A stretch of 7,088 nt of DNA. Source: Rhodococcus sp. IITR03. Its GTDB lineage: Bacteria > Actinomycetota > Actinomycetes > Mycobacteriales > Mycobacteriaceae. Below the pieces are notes generated by a model, which was given only the letters and a program-made list of their open reading frames with translations, searched no databases and was not told where the DNA came from. The position numbers were made by a program, and so were the translations under genes. The stretch lies in NCBI GenBank assembly GCA_001017865.1, contig LATQ01000001.1:167436-174523 (forward strand), given 5' to 3'. Shown here piece after piece: positions 1-7,088 of the stretch; the stretch's first letter is position 1, and each line of letters begins with the position of its first letter.

Positions 1-676
1 CCATCGAACGGCACCGGCCCCGCCCCGACACCCGCCTGAGCCGGCTCACCGTCGAACTGCTCGGCCCCGTCCCGCTCACCGACCTCGAGGTGCGCACCCA
101 CATCGAACGACCCGTTCGCCGGCATCGACTGGTCGTCGCCGAATTGTGGGCCACCACCCCCGACGGCACCGACCGCGCGTCGCGCGCGGCACCGGCTGGC
201 GCCTCGAAACCGTCGACCTGCCGCAGGTCGCGCATACCTCGGAGACCCCGCTGCCCGCCCCCGGTCACCTCGAAGCCAGTGCCCCGCACCCTGCCTGGAA
301 GGGCGGCTACATCGGCACCGTCGACTGGCGCATCATCGTCCCCTTCGGCGCTCCCGGCCTGTCGTCGGCGTGGATGCGCAGCGAGATCGCCCTCGTCGAA
401 GGCGAAACCCCCAGCGGACTCGACCGGTTGATGAGCGTCGCCGACGTCGCCAACGGTGTCGGCTCCAAACTCGACGCCCGCGAGTACACCTTCCTCAACA
501 CCGAACTGACCGTGCACCTGTTCCGCGCCCCCGAGTTCCGCGAACAGGACTGGGTGGGGATCGCCGCGGAGATGTCCGTCGGACCCGACGGGATCGGCAT
601 GACCGCCGGTCTGCTCTACGACGAGACCGGCGCGCTCGGCCGCATCACCCAGAACGTGCAGGTGCGGCCCCGCTGA
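1..676 (+). CDS. Acyl-CoA thioesterase-like protein (5' partial, one apparent frameshift)
   Basis: Probable hot-dog-fold thioesterase of the actinobacterial 'thioesterase family protein' group, presumed to hydrolyse an acyl-CoA; the substrate cannot be told. The start lies left of the window. Coding begins in the frame of base 3 (SRLTVELLGPVPLTDLEV, then RLVVAELWATTPDGTDRA) and continues from about base 179 in the frame of base 2 (VARGTGWRLETVDLP, WKGGYIGTVDWRI, LMSVADVANGVGSKLD, FLNTELTVHLFR) to the TGA at 674-676. The two halves join naturally as ...TDRA-VARGTGWRL if one base is missing near 178 in a CG-repeat stretch, so one gene with a single-base loss is favoured over two genes. About 224 residues are visible; roughly the first 40 are probably absent. 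It faces hisG convergently, 41 bp away. The family rests on recognised sequence style (HVxRLTVEL...AELWA...ATGWRL, and the ADxxNGxG segment of the C-terminal hot-dog half). The family assignment is fairly safe; the function is inferred. Confidence 0.8.
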   Translation, partial: HRTAPAPPRHPPEPAHRRTARPRPAHRPRGAHPHRTTRSPASTGRRRIVGHHPRRHRPRVARGTGWRLETVDLPQVAHTSETPLPAPGHLEASAPHPAWKGGYIGTVDWRIIVPFGAPGLSSAWMRSEIALVEGETPSGLDRLMSVADVANGVGSKLDAREYTFLNTELTVHLFRAPEFREQDWVGIAAEMSVGPDGIGMTAGLLYDETGALGRITQNVQVRPR

Positions 677-692
677 TCAGCGGGGCTGCACC
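661..692. terminator. Bidirectional hairpin terminator between convergent genes
   Basis: Bases 667-686 are a perfect 20-bp palindrome (GCCCCGCT GATC AGCGGGGC). It is extended outward by five more Watson-Crick pairs (GGTGC at 661-665 with GCACC at 688-692) and one G:T wobble (666/687), giving a stem of up to 14 bp around a four-base GATC centre. The thioesterase stop codon (674-676) sits in the loop, and the hisG stop (718-720) lies just beyond on the other strand. There is no T-tract on either side, which is common for actinobacterial hairpin terminators. The symmetry means it would form equally in transcripts from both directions. Termination is inferred from structure and position. Confidence 0.7.
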
Positions 693-717
693 GGAAGATG
701 TCGGGAACGGTGCGCGT

Positions 718-1580
718 CTATTCGGGGGCGCGCATCGCCCGGCACGAGCGGATGTTCGACGCGAGGATCGCGCGGGCACCGATCTCGGCGAGCTGGTCCA
801 TCACCGCGTTGTGGCCCTTGCGCGGCACCATCGCCCGCACCGCCACCGAGTTCTCGTTCGCCAGCGGCGAGATCGTCGGCGACTCGAGACCGGGCGTGAC
901 CTGCACGGCCTGGTCGAGCAGGTGCTTGGGGCAGTCGTAGTCGATCATCACGTACTGCTGCGCGAAGACCACACCCTCGAGGCGGGCGATCAACTGGTTG
1001 CGGGCCCGATCCGAGCGATCCGAACCCTCCCGCTCGATCAGCACACCCTCCGAATCACACAGCGACTCGCCGAAGGCGACGAGATCGTGCTGCCGCAACG
1101 TCCGGCCCGAGCCGACCACATCGGCGATCGCGTCGGCGACGCCGAGCTGGATGGAGATCTCCACCGCACCGTCGAGCCGGATCACCTCGGCTCGATGCCG
1201 CGGGCGGCGAGATCACGACGCACCAGATTCGCGTACGAGGTGGCGATGCGCAGACCCTGCAGATCCTCGACCGACCAGTCGCGGCCCTTCGGCGCGGCGT
1301 ACCGGAAACGCGAGGACCCGAAGCCCAGCGACAGCCGCTCGGTGACCGGAGCCCCCGAATCCATCGACAGATCGCGGCCGGTGATCCCCAGATCCAGCTC
1401 GCCGGAACCGACGTAGATCGCGATGTCCTTCGGCCGCAGGAAGAAGAACTCGACGTCGTTGACCGGGTCGATGACCGTCAGATCCCGCGAATCGGTGCGC
1501 CGACGGTAGCCGGCCTCCTGCAGGATCTCGGCGGCGGACTCGGACAGCGAACCTTTGTTGGGGACTGCGACGCGCAGCAT
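718..1580 (-). CDS. hisG: ATP phosphoribosyltransferase, long form (one apparent frameshift)
   Basis: Catalyses the committed first step of histidine synthesis in the cytoplasm: ATP + PRPP to N1-(5-phosphoribosyl)-ATP. It starts [12 protein letters not shown] at the ATG at 1580, with an AAAGGA-type ribosome site 11 nt upstream. The N-terminal catalytic part includes [19 protein letters not shown]. The PRPP-binding segment [16 protein letters not shown] is encoded at 1096-1143. The C-terminal part ([34 protein letters not shown]) is the regulatory domain of long-form HisG, so histidine feedback is expected and no HisZ is needed. The reading frame breaks near 1190: the first frame hits TGA at 1184-1182 after LAARGIEPR, while the next continues [16 protein letters not shown]. 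Restoring one G (GIE-A-EVIRL) rebuilds a 287-residue protein, close to the usual mycobacterial length of about 284. The start frame is open upstream to a GTG at 1655, but that extension is not family-like. It follows hisE by 91 nt and ends the minus-strand block. Confidence 0.93.
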
Positions 1581-1591
1581 GACGGATGGGG

Positions 1592-1597
1592 TCCTTT
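1592..1597 (-). promoter_or_regulatory. Ribosome binding site of hisG
   Basis: Read on the minus strand this is AAAGGA, 11 nt before the ATG at 1580. It supports [10 protein letters not shown] as the true N-terminus rather than the upstream in-frame GTG at 1655. No convincing promoter or attenuator is visible in the 91-nt hisE-hisG gap (1581-1671). Confidence 0.6.
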
Positions 1598-1671
1598 CGA
1601 ACGACGAGCAGAAGCGAGGAAGGGATCTACAGGGCACGGACGGCGGCACCGACACAGCGGGCCACCGGCCG

Positions 1672-1952
1672 TCACAGATGCTTGTAGACGTCCTCGAGCT
1701 TCAGACCCCGCCCCACCATCAGCACCTGCACCCAGTACAGCAGCTGCGAAATCTCCTCGGACAGTTCCTCGTCGGACTGGTACTCGGCGGCGATCCACAC
1801 CTCACCGGCCTCTTCGAGTACCTTCTTGCCCTGGAAATGCACGCCGGCGTCCAGGGCGGCGACGGTGCCGGAGCCTCGGGGCGGGTCGCGGCGCGTTCGG
1901 ACAGCTCGGCGAACAGGGAATCGAAGGTCTTCACAGGGGTCGATTGTTTCAT
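1672..1952 (-). CDS. hisE: Phosphoribosyl-ATP pyrophosphatase (one apparent frameshift)
   Basis: Second enzyme of histidine synthesis; it hydrolyses phosphoribosyl-ATP, the HisG product, to phosphoribosyl-AMP and pyrophosphate. The N-terminus [25 protein letters not shown] is read from the ATG at 1952, in one frame. The rest, [32 protein letters not shown]...[28 protein letters not shown], is read in another frame to the TGA at 1674-1672. They join as RP(E/D)-GSGTVAALD if one base is missing near 1876. The corrected length is 93 residues, the length typical of mycobacterial HisE. The EEAGEV stretch carries the metal-binding acidic residues of the MazG-like all-alpha fold. A GTG at 1961 is an alternative in-frame start (MAG-MKQ...), but the ATG fits relatives better. 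It lies 38 nt after the pseudouridine synthase stop and 91 nt before hisG, the hisE-hisG order seen in mycobacteria. Confidence 0.92.
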
Positions 1953-1990
1953 GCCCGCCACCGGCCCGCAGCCAGGACACCGACACCCGC

Positions 1991-2876
1991 TCAGAACTCG
2001 AGTTCGCGCCCGCTGACGAACCGCCGCGCCACCCCGCTGATCGGATCGGTGAACTCCAGCGACCGCGCCAGCAACCGCAGCGGATCGGTGAAATCGTCCG
2101 CGCGGCGCCGCCGGAACCGCGGATAGAAGTTGTCCCCCACGATCGGCACCCCCAACGACGCCAGATGCAGCCGCAACTGGTGGGTGCGACCGGTGCGCGG
2201 GAACAACCGGTAACGGGCCAGCTCCCCCCGCCGCTCGACCAGCTCGATGCGCGTCTCCGAATTCGGCTCGTCGGCGAACTGCTCGGCCGTCAACTCCCCG
2301 TGCCGCTTGACGATCCGGGTGCGCACCACCTGCGGGAACGACAGGTCGGGCCGATAACCGGCGACCGCCTCATATACCTTGCGCACCCGCTGCCGTTCGA
2401 ACAGCTCCTGATAGGGCCGCCGCCACGCCGGGTCCGTCGTGCACAGCAGCACCCCGGCGGTCATCCGGTCGAGCCGGTGCACCGGCACCAGATGCGGCAA
2501 CTCCAGCTCGCGCCGCAACCGCACCACCACCGACTCGCGAATGTGCGCGCCGCGCGGGATCGTCGCCAGAAAATGCGGCTTGTCGACGACGACGAGACCG
2601 TCCTCCCGATGCAGCACGTGCACCGGGAACGGCACCGGCACCTCCGGCGCCGGATCACGGTAGAAGTACACGAACCGCGTCGCTGATACGGCGTGCGCGC
2701 ATCGATGCGGCGGCCGTGCTCGTCGACCAGCTCCCCCGCCGCCATGTGCGCCGCCCAGTCCTCCTCGGGATGGCCGGCCTGCAGGAACTCGACGATCGTG
2801 GCCGCGTCGACGTCGGCGGCATCCGGATGCGGTCGGGGCCGAGCCCGTCACGCACCGGCAGCGGTGCAGCACGCAC
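1991..2876 (-). CDS. RluA-family RNA pseudouridine synthase (two apparent frameshifts)
   Basis: Isomerises uridine to pseudouridine in rRNA or tRNA; the target site cannot be told. The predicted start is the GTG at 2876 ([18 protein letters not shown]), 4 nt after the trhO stop and 9 nt after a GGAGG. After about 2821 the next frame carries [19 protein letters not shown] and [24 protein letters not shown]. After about 2678 the third frame carries [38 protein letters not shown], the catalytic [12 protein letters not shown] (Asp codon 2468-2470, about residue 137) and [19 protein letters not shown], ending in REL-EF and a stop at 1993-1991. Two single-base restorations (in 2675-2682 and near 2821) give about 295 residues. 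Family members usually have HRLDxxTSG; here it reads TAG, a mild variation common in this actinobacterial branch. Its place beside trhO suggests an RNA-modification pair. Confidence 0.88.
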
Positions 2877-2880
2877 CGGT

Positions 2881-3739
2881 CTACGCCTCCACGGGGCCCG
2901 GGACGCAGCCCTCGCACACCAGGGTCAACTCCCGGCCACGGAGGTCCGGATGATTCCGGTACCGCGAGGTCGCGTCCCGCACAGGCGCAGCGGCCGATCA
3001 CCGTCGCCTCGGCGCTGAACTCGACGTTCATCCGCCCGTCGAAGACGTACAGCGAACCCTCCCACAGGCCCTCGTCGCCGAAGGTCTCGCCGTAACGGAC
3101 GATGCCGCCGTCGAGCTGGTAGACCTCCTCGAACCCGCGGTTGCGCATCAACGCCGACAGCACCTCACAGCGCACCCCACCGGTGCAGTAGGTCACCACC
3201 GGGCGGCCCTTGAGATGGTCGTAGCGTCCGCTGTCGAGCTCGGCGACGAAATCGCGGGTCGTGGCGACGTCCGGCACGATCGCGTCCCGGAACCGGCCGA
3301 TCTGCGCCTCGAAGCGGTTGCGGCCGTCGAAGAACACCACCTCGTCGCCGCGCTCGGCGACCAGCTCGTGCACGCCGTGCGGCGACAGATGGGTGCCGCC
3401 GTCGACGATGCCGTTCTCGTCGACCTTCACCTCGTCGGGCACCCCGAAGGTCACGATCTCCGGGCGCACCTTCACCGACAGGCGCGGAAAGTCGTCGCCG
3501 GTGCCGTCGGACCACTTGATGTCGGTGTCCTTGAACGCCGCATAGCCGCGCAACCCACGGACGTACTTCTTCACGTCGGCGATGTCACCGCCGACGGTGC
3601 CGTTGATGCCGTGCTCCGAGATGAGGATCCGCCCGGTCAACCCCAGCGACGACGCGAGGGTGTGCTGCCACAACCGGATCGCCTCCGGGTCGGGCAGCGG
3701 GGTGAACTTGTAGAACAGCACGATCTTCGGGACCGCCAC
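2881..3739 (-). CDS. trhO: tRNA uridine(34) hydroxylase, rhodanese-type (apparent two-base loss near the 3' end)
   Basis: TrhO (YceA/UPF0176 family) hydroxylates U34 of certain tRNAs to 5-hydroxyuridine, the first step towards wobble modifications such as cmo5U or mo5U. The chosen start is the GTG at 3739 ([24 protein letters not shown]), 1 nt after the HAD stop and 9 nt after a GGGGG; an in-frame GTG at 3757 is less likely. The N-terminal ferredoxin-like part includes [16 protein letters not shown]. The rhodanese domain includes [15 protein letters not shown] and the active-site loop YCTGGVRCE, with the catalytic Cys at about residue 185 (codon 3185-3187), then [17 protein letters not shown]. 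Near 2974-2982 the frame is lost. Restoring one base at each point yields a Cys4 tail, CAxC-x21-CEGC, with [17 protein letters not shown] between, and a TAG at 2883-2881: about 286 residues. Without correction the frame runs falsely into the next gene. Confidence 0.9.
2886..2890 (-). promoter_or_regulatory. Ribosome binding site of the pseudouridine synthase gene
   Basis: GGAGG on the minus strand, inside the last codons of trhO and 9 nt before the GTG at 2876. It fixes the start of the downstream gene and argues that trhO and the synthase are separate proteins. Confidence 0.65.
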
Positions 3740-3740
3740 C

Positions 3741-4447
3741 TCAGGGCACCCCCGCACCGTGCAGTTCGTGTAGGTCCTCGGCGCTCAACCCCTCGAGCGT
3801 GGACCGGAACACCCGCCGCTCCGAGCCGGGCACATCCACCAGCGACGGCACCACCAGCACCGTGCACCCGGCCGCATCCGCCGCGGCCGCCCCGGTCGGG
3901 GAATCCTCCACCGCCAGACACTGCACCGGATCCAGACCGAGCAACTCCGCGGCCCGCAGGTAGGGCGCCGGATCGGGTTTGCCGGCCGGCACCTCGTCAC
4001 CGCACACCGAATGATCGAAATGCTCGCGGCCCAGGGTCTCGAGGGCCACCTCGCACAACGCTCGCTCGGTGTTGGTCACCAGCACCGACCCCAACCCGGC
4101 CTCGCGGACGGTGCACAGCGCCGCCTGCGCGCCGGGCCGCCACGACAACCCGTCGGCGAACAACCGGCCCATGTAGTCGGTCAGCCACGCCGCCGCAGCC
4201 GCCGCCTCGTCCGGGGTCGGTTCGAGACCCAGCCCGCGAAGGTGCGCAGCACCGCCAGATCCATCGGCCCACCGATCGTGGAGATGCGGGTCTCGTCGCT
4301 CATCGGCCCACCGAGATGCAACGACAACTCGTGCATCCCGATGTCCCACAAGCGTTCCGATTCGAGCAGGGTGCCGTCCATGTCCCACAGCACCGCCCGC
4401 AGCGCACCGGTCTGCACCGCGAGCGGCGCCTCCACCCGATCAGACAT
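3741..4447 (-). CDS. HAD-superfamily hydrolase, phosphatase-like (one apparent frameshift)
   Basis: Haloacid-dehalogenase-type phosphohydrolase of the beta-phosphoglucomutase/phosphatase-like branch; substrate unknown. It starts [31 protein letters not shown] at the ATG at 4447. Motif I is DMDGT (4370-4384), with nucleophile Asp22 and acid/base Asp24. A helical cap follows ([15 protein letters not shown], then [18 protein letters not shown]), then motif II VLVTNT, motif III lysine in [16 protein letters not shown], and motif [17 protein letters not shown]. All catalytic motifs are present. The frame shifts near 4233: LRTFAG continues as [11 protein letters not shown] if one base is restored, giving about 235 residues. 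Its ATG overlaps the metH stop by 8 nt (ATGTCTGA), a sign of translational coupling, and its TGA is 1 nt from the trhO start. Linkage to metH could mean a role in repair or recycling of a phosphorylated metabolite, but nothing in the sequence shows this. Confidence 0.88.
3749..3753 (-). promoter_or_regulatory. Putative ribosome binding site of trhO
   Basis: A GGGGG run on the minus strand, within the end of the HAD gene and 9 nt before the GTG at 3739. It is a modest Shine-Dalgarno match that favours this start over the GTG at 3757, which would place the start inside the HAD gene without a ribosome site. Confidence 0.4.
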
Positions 4448-7088
4448 TGAAGTACTTCGCCTCCGGGTGGTGCAGCACGAACGCATCGGTGGACTGCTCG
4501 GGATGCAACTGCAACTCCTCCGACAGCTCCACCCCGATCCGCTCGGGTTCGAGCAGCTCGACCAGTTTGATGCGGTCCTCGAGATTCGGGCACGCGCCGT
4601 AACCGAACGCGAACCGGGCGCCGCGGTAGGCGAGCTTGAAGTACTCCGCGACCTCCTCAGGATCCTCGTCCGCCGCCGTGCCGCCCTCGGCGAACGCCAG
4701 CTCCTGCCGCACCCGCCGATGCCAGTACTCGGCCAGCGCCTCGGTCAGCTGCACACCGATGCCGTGCACCTCGAGATAGTCGCGGTACGAATTCGACGCG
4801 AACAGCTCGTTCGCGAAGTCCGCGATCGGCTGCCCCATCGTCACCAACTGGAACGGCCACACATCCACCTGACCCGACGCGAGCGCATCCTCCGCGACCG
4901 CACGAAATCGGCGATGCACAGGAACCGCGAACGCTGCTGCCGCGGGAAGGTGAACCGGTAACGCTCGGGAGCATCCGGACGCGGCTCGGCCAGCACCACC
5001 ACGTCGTCACCCTCGGACACCGCCGGGAAGTAGCCGTACACCACCGCGGCGTGCTGCAGGATGCCCTCGGTCGCCAACCGGTCCAGCCAGTACCGCAACC
5101 GCGGCCGGCCCTCGATCTCCACGAGCTCCTCGTAGCTCGGGCCGTCGCCACCGCGCTGCCCGCGCAGGCCCCACTGCCCCAGGAACAGCGCACGCTCGTC
5201 GACCAGCGCCGCATAGTCCGCCAGCGGGATGCCCTTGATCACCCGGGTGCCCCAGAACGGCGGCGTCGGCACCGCAGATCCTTCGCGACATCACTGCGCT
5301 CGGGGATCTCCGCCGGCGTCTCCGCGGCCTTGCGCTTCTCCGCGATCCGCTTGCTGCGCTCGTGCCGCTCCTTGCGCTCGGCGGCCTTGCGCGCGGCCTC
5401 GATCGCCTCCGGGCTGTCCGGCGCCGGACCCTCACCACGCTTCTCGGCCATGACCCGGTCCATCAACGACAGACCCTCGAACGCATCGCGAGCGTAGGAC
5501 ACCTTGCCCTCGTAGACCTCCGCCAGATCGTTCTCGACGTAGCTGCGGGTCAGCGCCGCACCACCGAGCAACACCGGGAACTGCTCGGCGACCCCGCGAG
5601 CGTTGAGCTCCTCGAGATTCTCCTTCATCACCACCGTCGACTTCACGAGCAGACCCGACATGCCGATCACATCGGCGCGCTTGTCCACCGCCGCGTCGAG
5701 GATCGTCGCGATCGGCTGCTTGATGCCGAGGTTGACCACCTCGTAGCCGTTGTTCGACAGGATGATGTCCACGAGATTCTTGCCGATGTCGTGCACATCG
5801 CCCTTGACCGTCGCCAGCACGATCCGGCCCTTGCCCTCGTCGCCGGTCGACTCCATGTGCGGCTCCAGGAACGCCACCGCGGTCTTCATCACCTCGGCGG
5901 ACTGCAGCACGAACGGCAACTGCATCTGACCCGACCCGAACAGGTCACCGACCGTCTTCATGCCCGACAGCAGCGTGTCGTTGATGATCGCCAGCGGCGG
6001 AGTGGTCTTCATCGCCTCGGTCAGATCGTCCTCGAGACCGTTGCGCTCCCCGTCGACGATGCGCCGCTCGAGCCGCTCGAACAACGGCAATGCCGCCAGC
6101 TCCTGCGCCCGCGACTCGCGTGCCGACGCCGCCGACACCCCCTCGAACAGCTCCATCAGCTTCTGCAGCGGGTCGTAACCCTCCCTGCGCCGGTCGTACA
6201 CCAGATCCAGCGCCACCTGCCGCTGCTCCTCCGGGATCCGCGCCATCGGCAGGATCTTCGACGCGTGCACGATCGCCGTGTCCAGCCCCGCCTCGGTGCA
6301 CTCGTTCAGAAACACCGAGTTCAGCACCTGCCGCGCCGCCGGATTCAGACCGAACGACACATTCGAGATACCCAGGGTGAAGTGCACCTCCGGATGCGCC
6401 TCGTGGATGCGGCGGATCGCCTCGATCGTCTCGATCGCATCGCGCCGCACCTCCTCCTGACCCGTCGAGATCGGGAAGGTCAACGCATCGACGATGATGT
6501 CCTGCGGCGACAACCCCCACTTACCGGTCAGATCCGCGATCAGCCGCTCGGCGATGCGCACCTTGTGCTCGGCGGTACGGGCCTGGCCCTCCTCGTCGAT
6601 CGTCAACGCGACCACTGCCGCGCCGTGCTCGACGACATGCTCCATGATCCGCTCGAACCGCGAACCCGGACCGTCACCGTCCTCGTAGTTCACCGAGTTC
6701 ACCGCGCAGCGACCACCGAGATGCTCGAGGCCCGCCTTGATCACGTCCGGCTCCGTCGAGTCGATCATGATCGGCAACGTCGACGACGTCGCGAACCGCG
6801 ACGCCAGCACCGCCATGTCCGCCGCCCCGTCGCGCCCGACGTAGTCGACGTTCAAATCCAGCATGTGCGCACCGTCGCGGATCTGGTCCTTCGCGATGTC
6901 CAGGCACTTCTGCCAATCCGCGGCGAGCATCGCCTCACGGAACGCCTTCGACCCGTTCGTGTTGGTGCGCTCACCGATCATCAGGATCGACGCGTCCTGC
7001 TCGAACGGCACCGAGGTGTACAGCGACGACACACCCGGCTCCGGCTGCGCGGCGCGCGGCGCCGGCTGCACCCCCGCGCACCGCCTCG
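4440..7088 (-). CDS. metH: Cobalamin-dependent methionine synthase (5' partial, two apparent frameshifts)
   Basis: Transfers the methyl group of 5-methyltetrahydrofolate through cobalamin to homocysteine, making methionine. The N-terminal homocysteine/zinc domain lies beyond the right edge; about 880 residues are visible. In order: the folate (pterin) domain from SSLYTSVPFEQDASILMIGERTN through DGAHMLDLNVDYVGRDG, MIDSTEPDVIKAGLEHLGG and NSVNYEDGDG; the cobalamin cap (PPLAIINDTLLSGMKTVGDLFGSG); the cobalamin domain with GDVHDIGKN, whose cobalt-ligand His is codon 5791-5793, and LLGGAALTRSYVENDL; a long charged linker (RKAAERKERHERSKRIAEKRK); and the SAM-dependent activation domain with FWGTRVIKG, FLCIADFVR, PFQLVTMG and RGARFAFGYGACPNLEDR, ending [11 protein letters not shown]. 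The frame breaks near 5274 (KDL-A-VPTPPFW) and near 4893 (FVRSR-EDALASGQ); one restored base at each rebuilds the domain. It is first of the visible minus-strand block and its stop overlaps the HAD start. A cobalamin riboswitch, if any, would lie outside the window. Confidence 0.95.
4460..4464 (-). promoter_or_regulatory. Putative ribosome binding site of the HAD hydrolase gene
   Basis: GGAGG on the minus strand inside the last codons of metH, 12 nt before the ATG at 4447. The spacing is rather long, but together with the ATGTCTGA stop/start overlap it supports coupled translation from metH. Confidence 0.45.

Noticed and set aside
146..431. Two separate small genes at the left edge (frames of 90-431 and 146-676)
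   Set aside because: The first frame matches the thioesterase family only up to about 178 and the second only from there on. Together they make one protein with a missing base.
370..1416. Long plus-strand open frame of 348 codons, and similar ones at 1826-2686 and 3215-4450
   Set aside because: Arg/Pro/His-rich translations with no family character, lying opposite well-supported minus-strand genes; such antisense frames are expected at this GC content.
1581..1655. In-frame N-terminal extension of HisG starting at GTG 1655
   Set aside because: The added residues ([14 protein letters not shown]...) have no HisG character, the family begins at [10 protein letters not shown], and a ribosome site precedes the ATG at 1580.
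1581..1671. Promoter or his attenuator in the hisE-hisG gap
   Set aside because: A TAGATC could be read as a -10 box, but no -35 partner stands at a normal distance. There is no run of His codons and no convincing alternative hairpins.
4440..5280. Programmed ribosomal frameshifting as the explanation of the metH breaks
   Set aside because: No slippery heptamer with a downstream structure is seen, and the same kind of break occurs in every neighbouring gene, which a programmed mechanism would not explain.
7055..7088. Possible further frameshift in metH at the run of five Gs near 7071-7075
   Set aside because: Another frame gives a plausible EAVRG ending for the preceding domain, but the given frame (RRCAGVQPAPR) is also open to the edge and acceptable for a variable linker. 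Too little sequence is visible to decide.

Overview
The window is very GC-rich, with strong G/C third-position bias. The protein family variants (a mycobacterial-type HisE with EEISQLLYW, a long-form HisG, an actinobacterial MetH with a charged linker before its activation domain) point to a mycolic-acid actinomycete, most likely a Rhodococcus/Gordonia/Nocardia-type chromosome. The genus is inferred; the gene families are read from the sequence.

Layout: six genes lie on the minus strand and are read from the right edge leftwards: metH (5' end cut off by the window), a HAD-family hydrolase, trhO (tRNA U34 hydroxylase), an RluA-family pseudouridine synthase, hisE and hisG. Junctions are tight: 8-nt overlap, 1-nt gap, 4-nt gap, about 38 nt, then 91 nt. 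They look like one co-directional, probably co-transcribed block whose promoter lies outside the window. At the left edge a plus-strand acyl-CoA-thioesterase-like gene (5' end missing) converges on hisG. A near-perfect 32-base palindrome over its stop codon is a good bidirectional terminator candidate. No stretch over 300 bases lacks a gene, and I see no mobile element, RNA gene, CRISPR array or phage feature.

Function: MetH makes methionine from homocysteine and methyl-tetrahydrofolate using cobalamin. HisG and HisE catalyse the first two steps of histidine synthesis. TrhO and the RluA-like enzyme both modify uridines in RNA. The HAD protein is a phosphatase-like enzyme of unknown substrate. 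The set is ordinary housekeeping metabolism plus RNA modification.

The most striking property is technical. Every one of the seven genes is broken by apparent single-base losses, ten in all (about 178, 1190, 1876, 2678, 2821, 2974, 2982, 4233, 4893 and 5274). In each case the protein resumes at the expected residue in the next frame. This fits an uncorrected or error-prone assembly far better than simultaneous decay of essential genes. Genes are therefore annotated at their full reconstructed extents. One consequence is a false 588-codon open frame (1991-3757) that appears to fuse trhO with the pseudouridine synthase. I found no convincing undescribed system.
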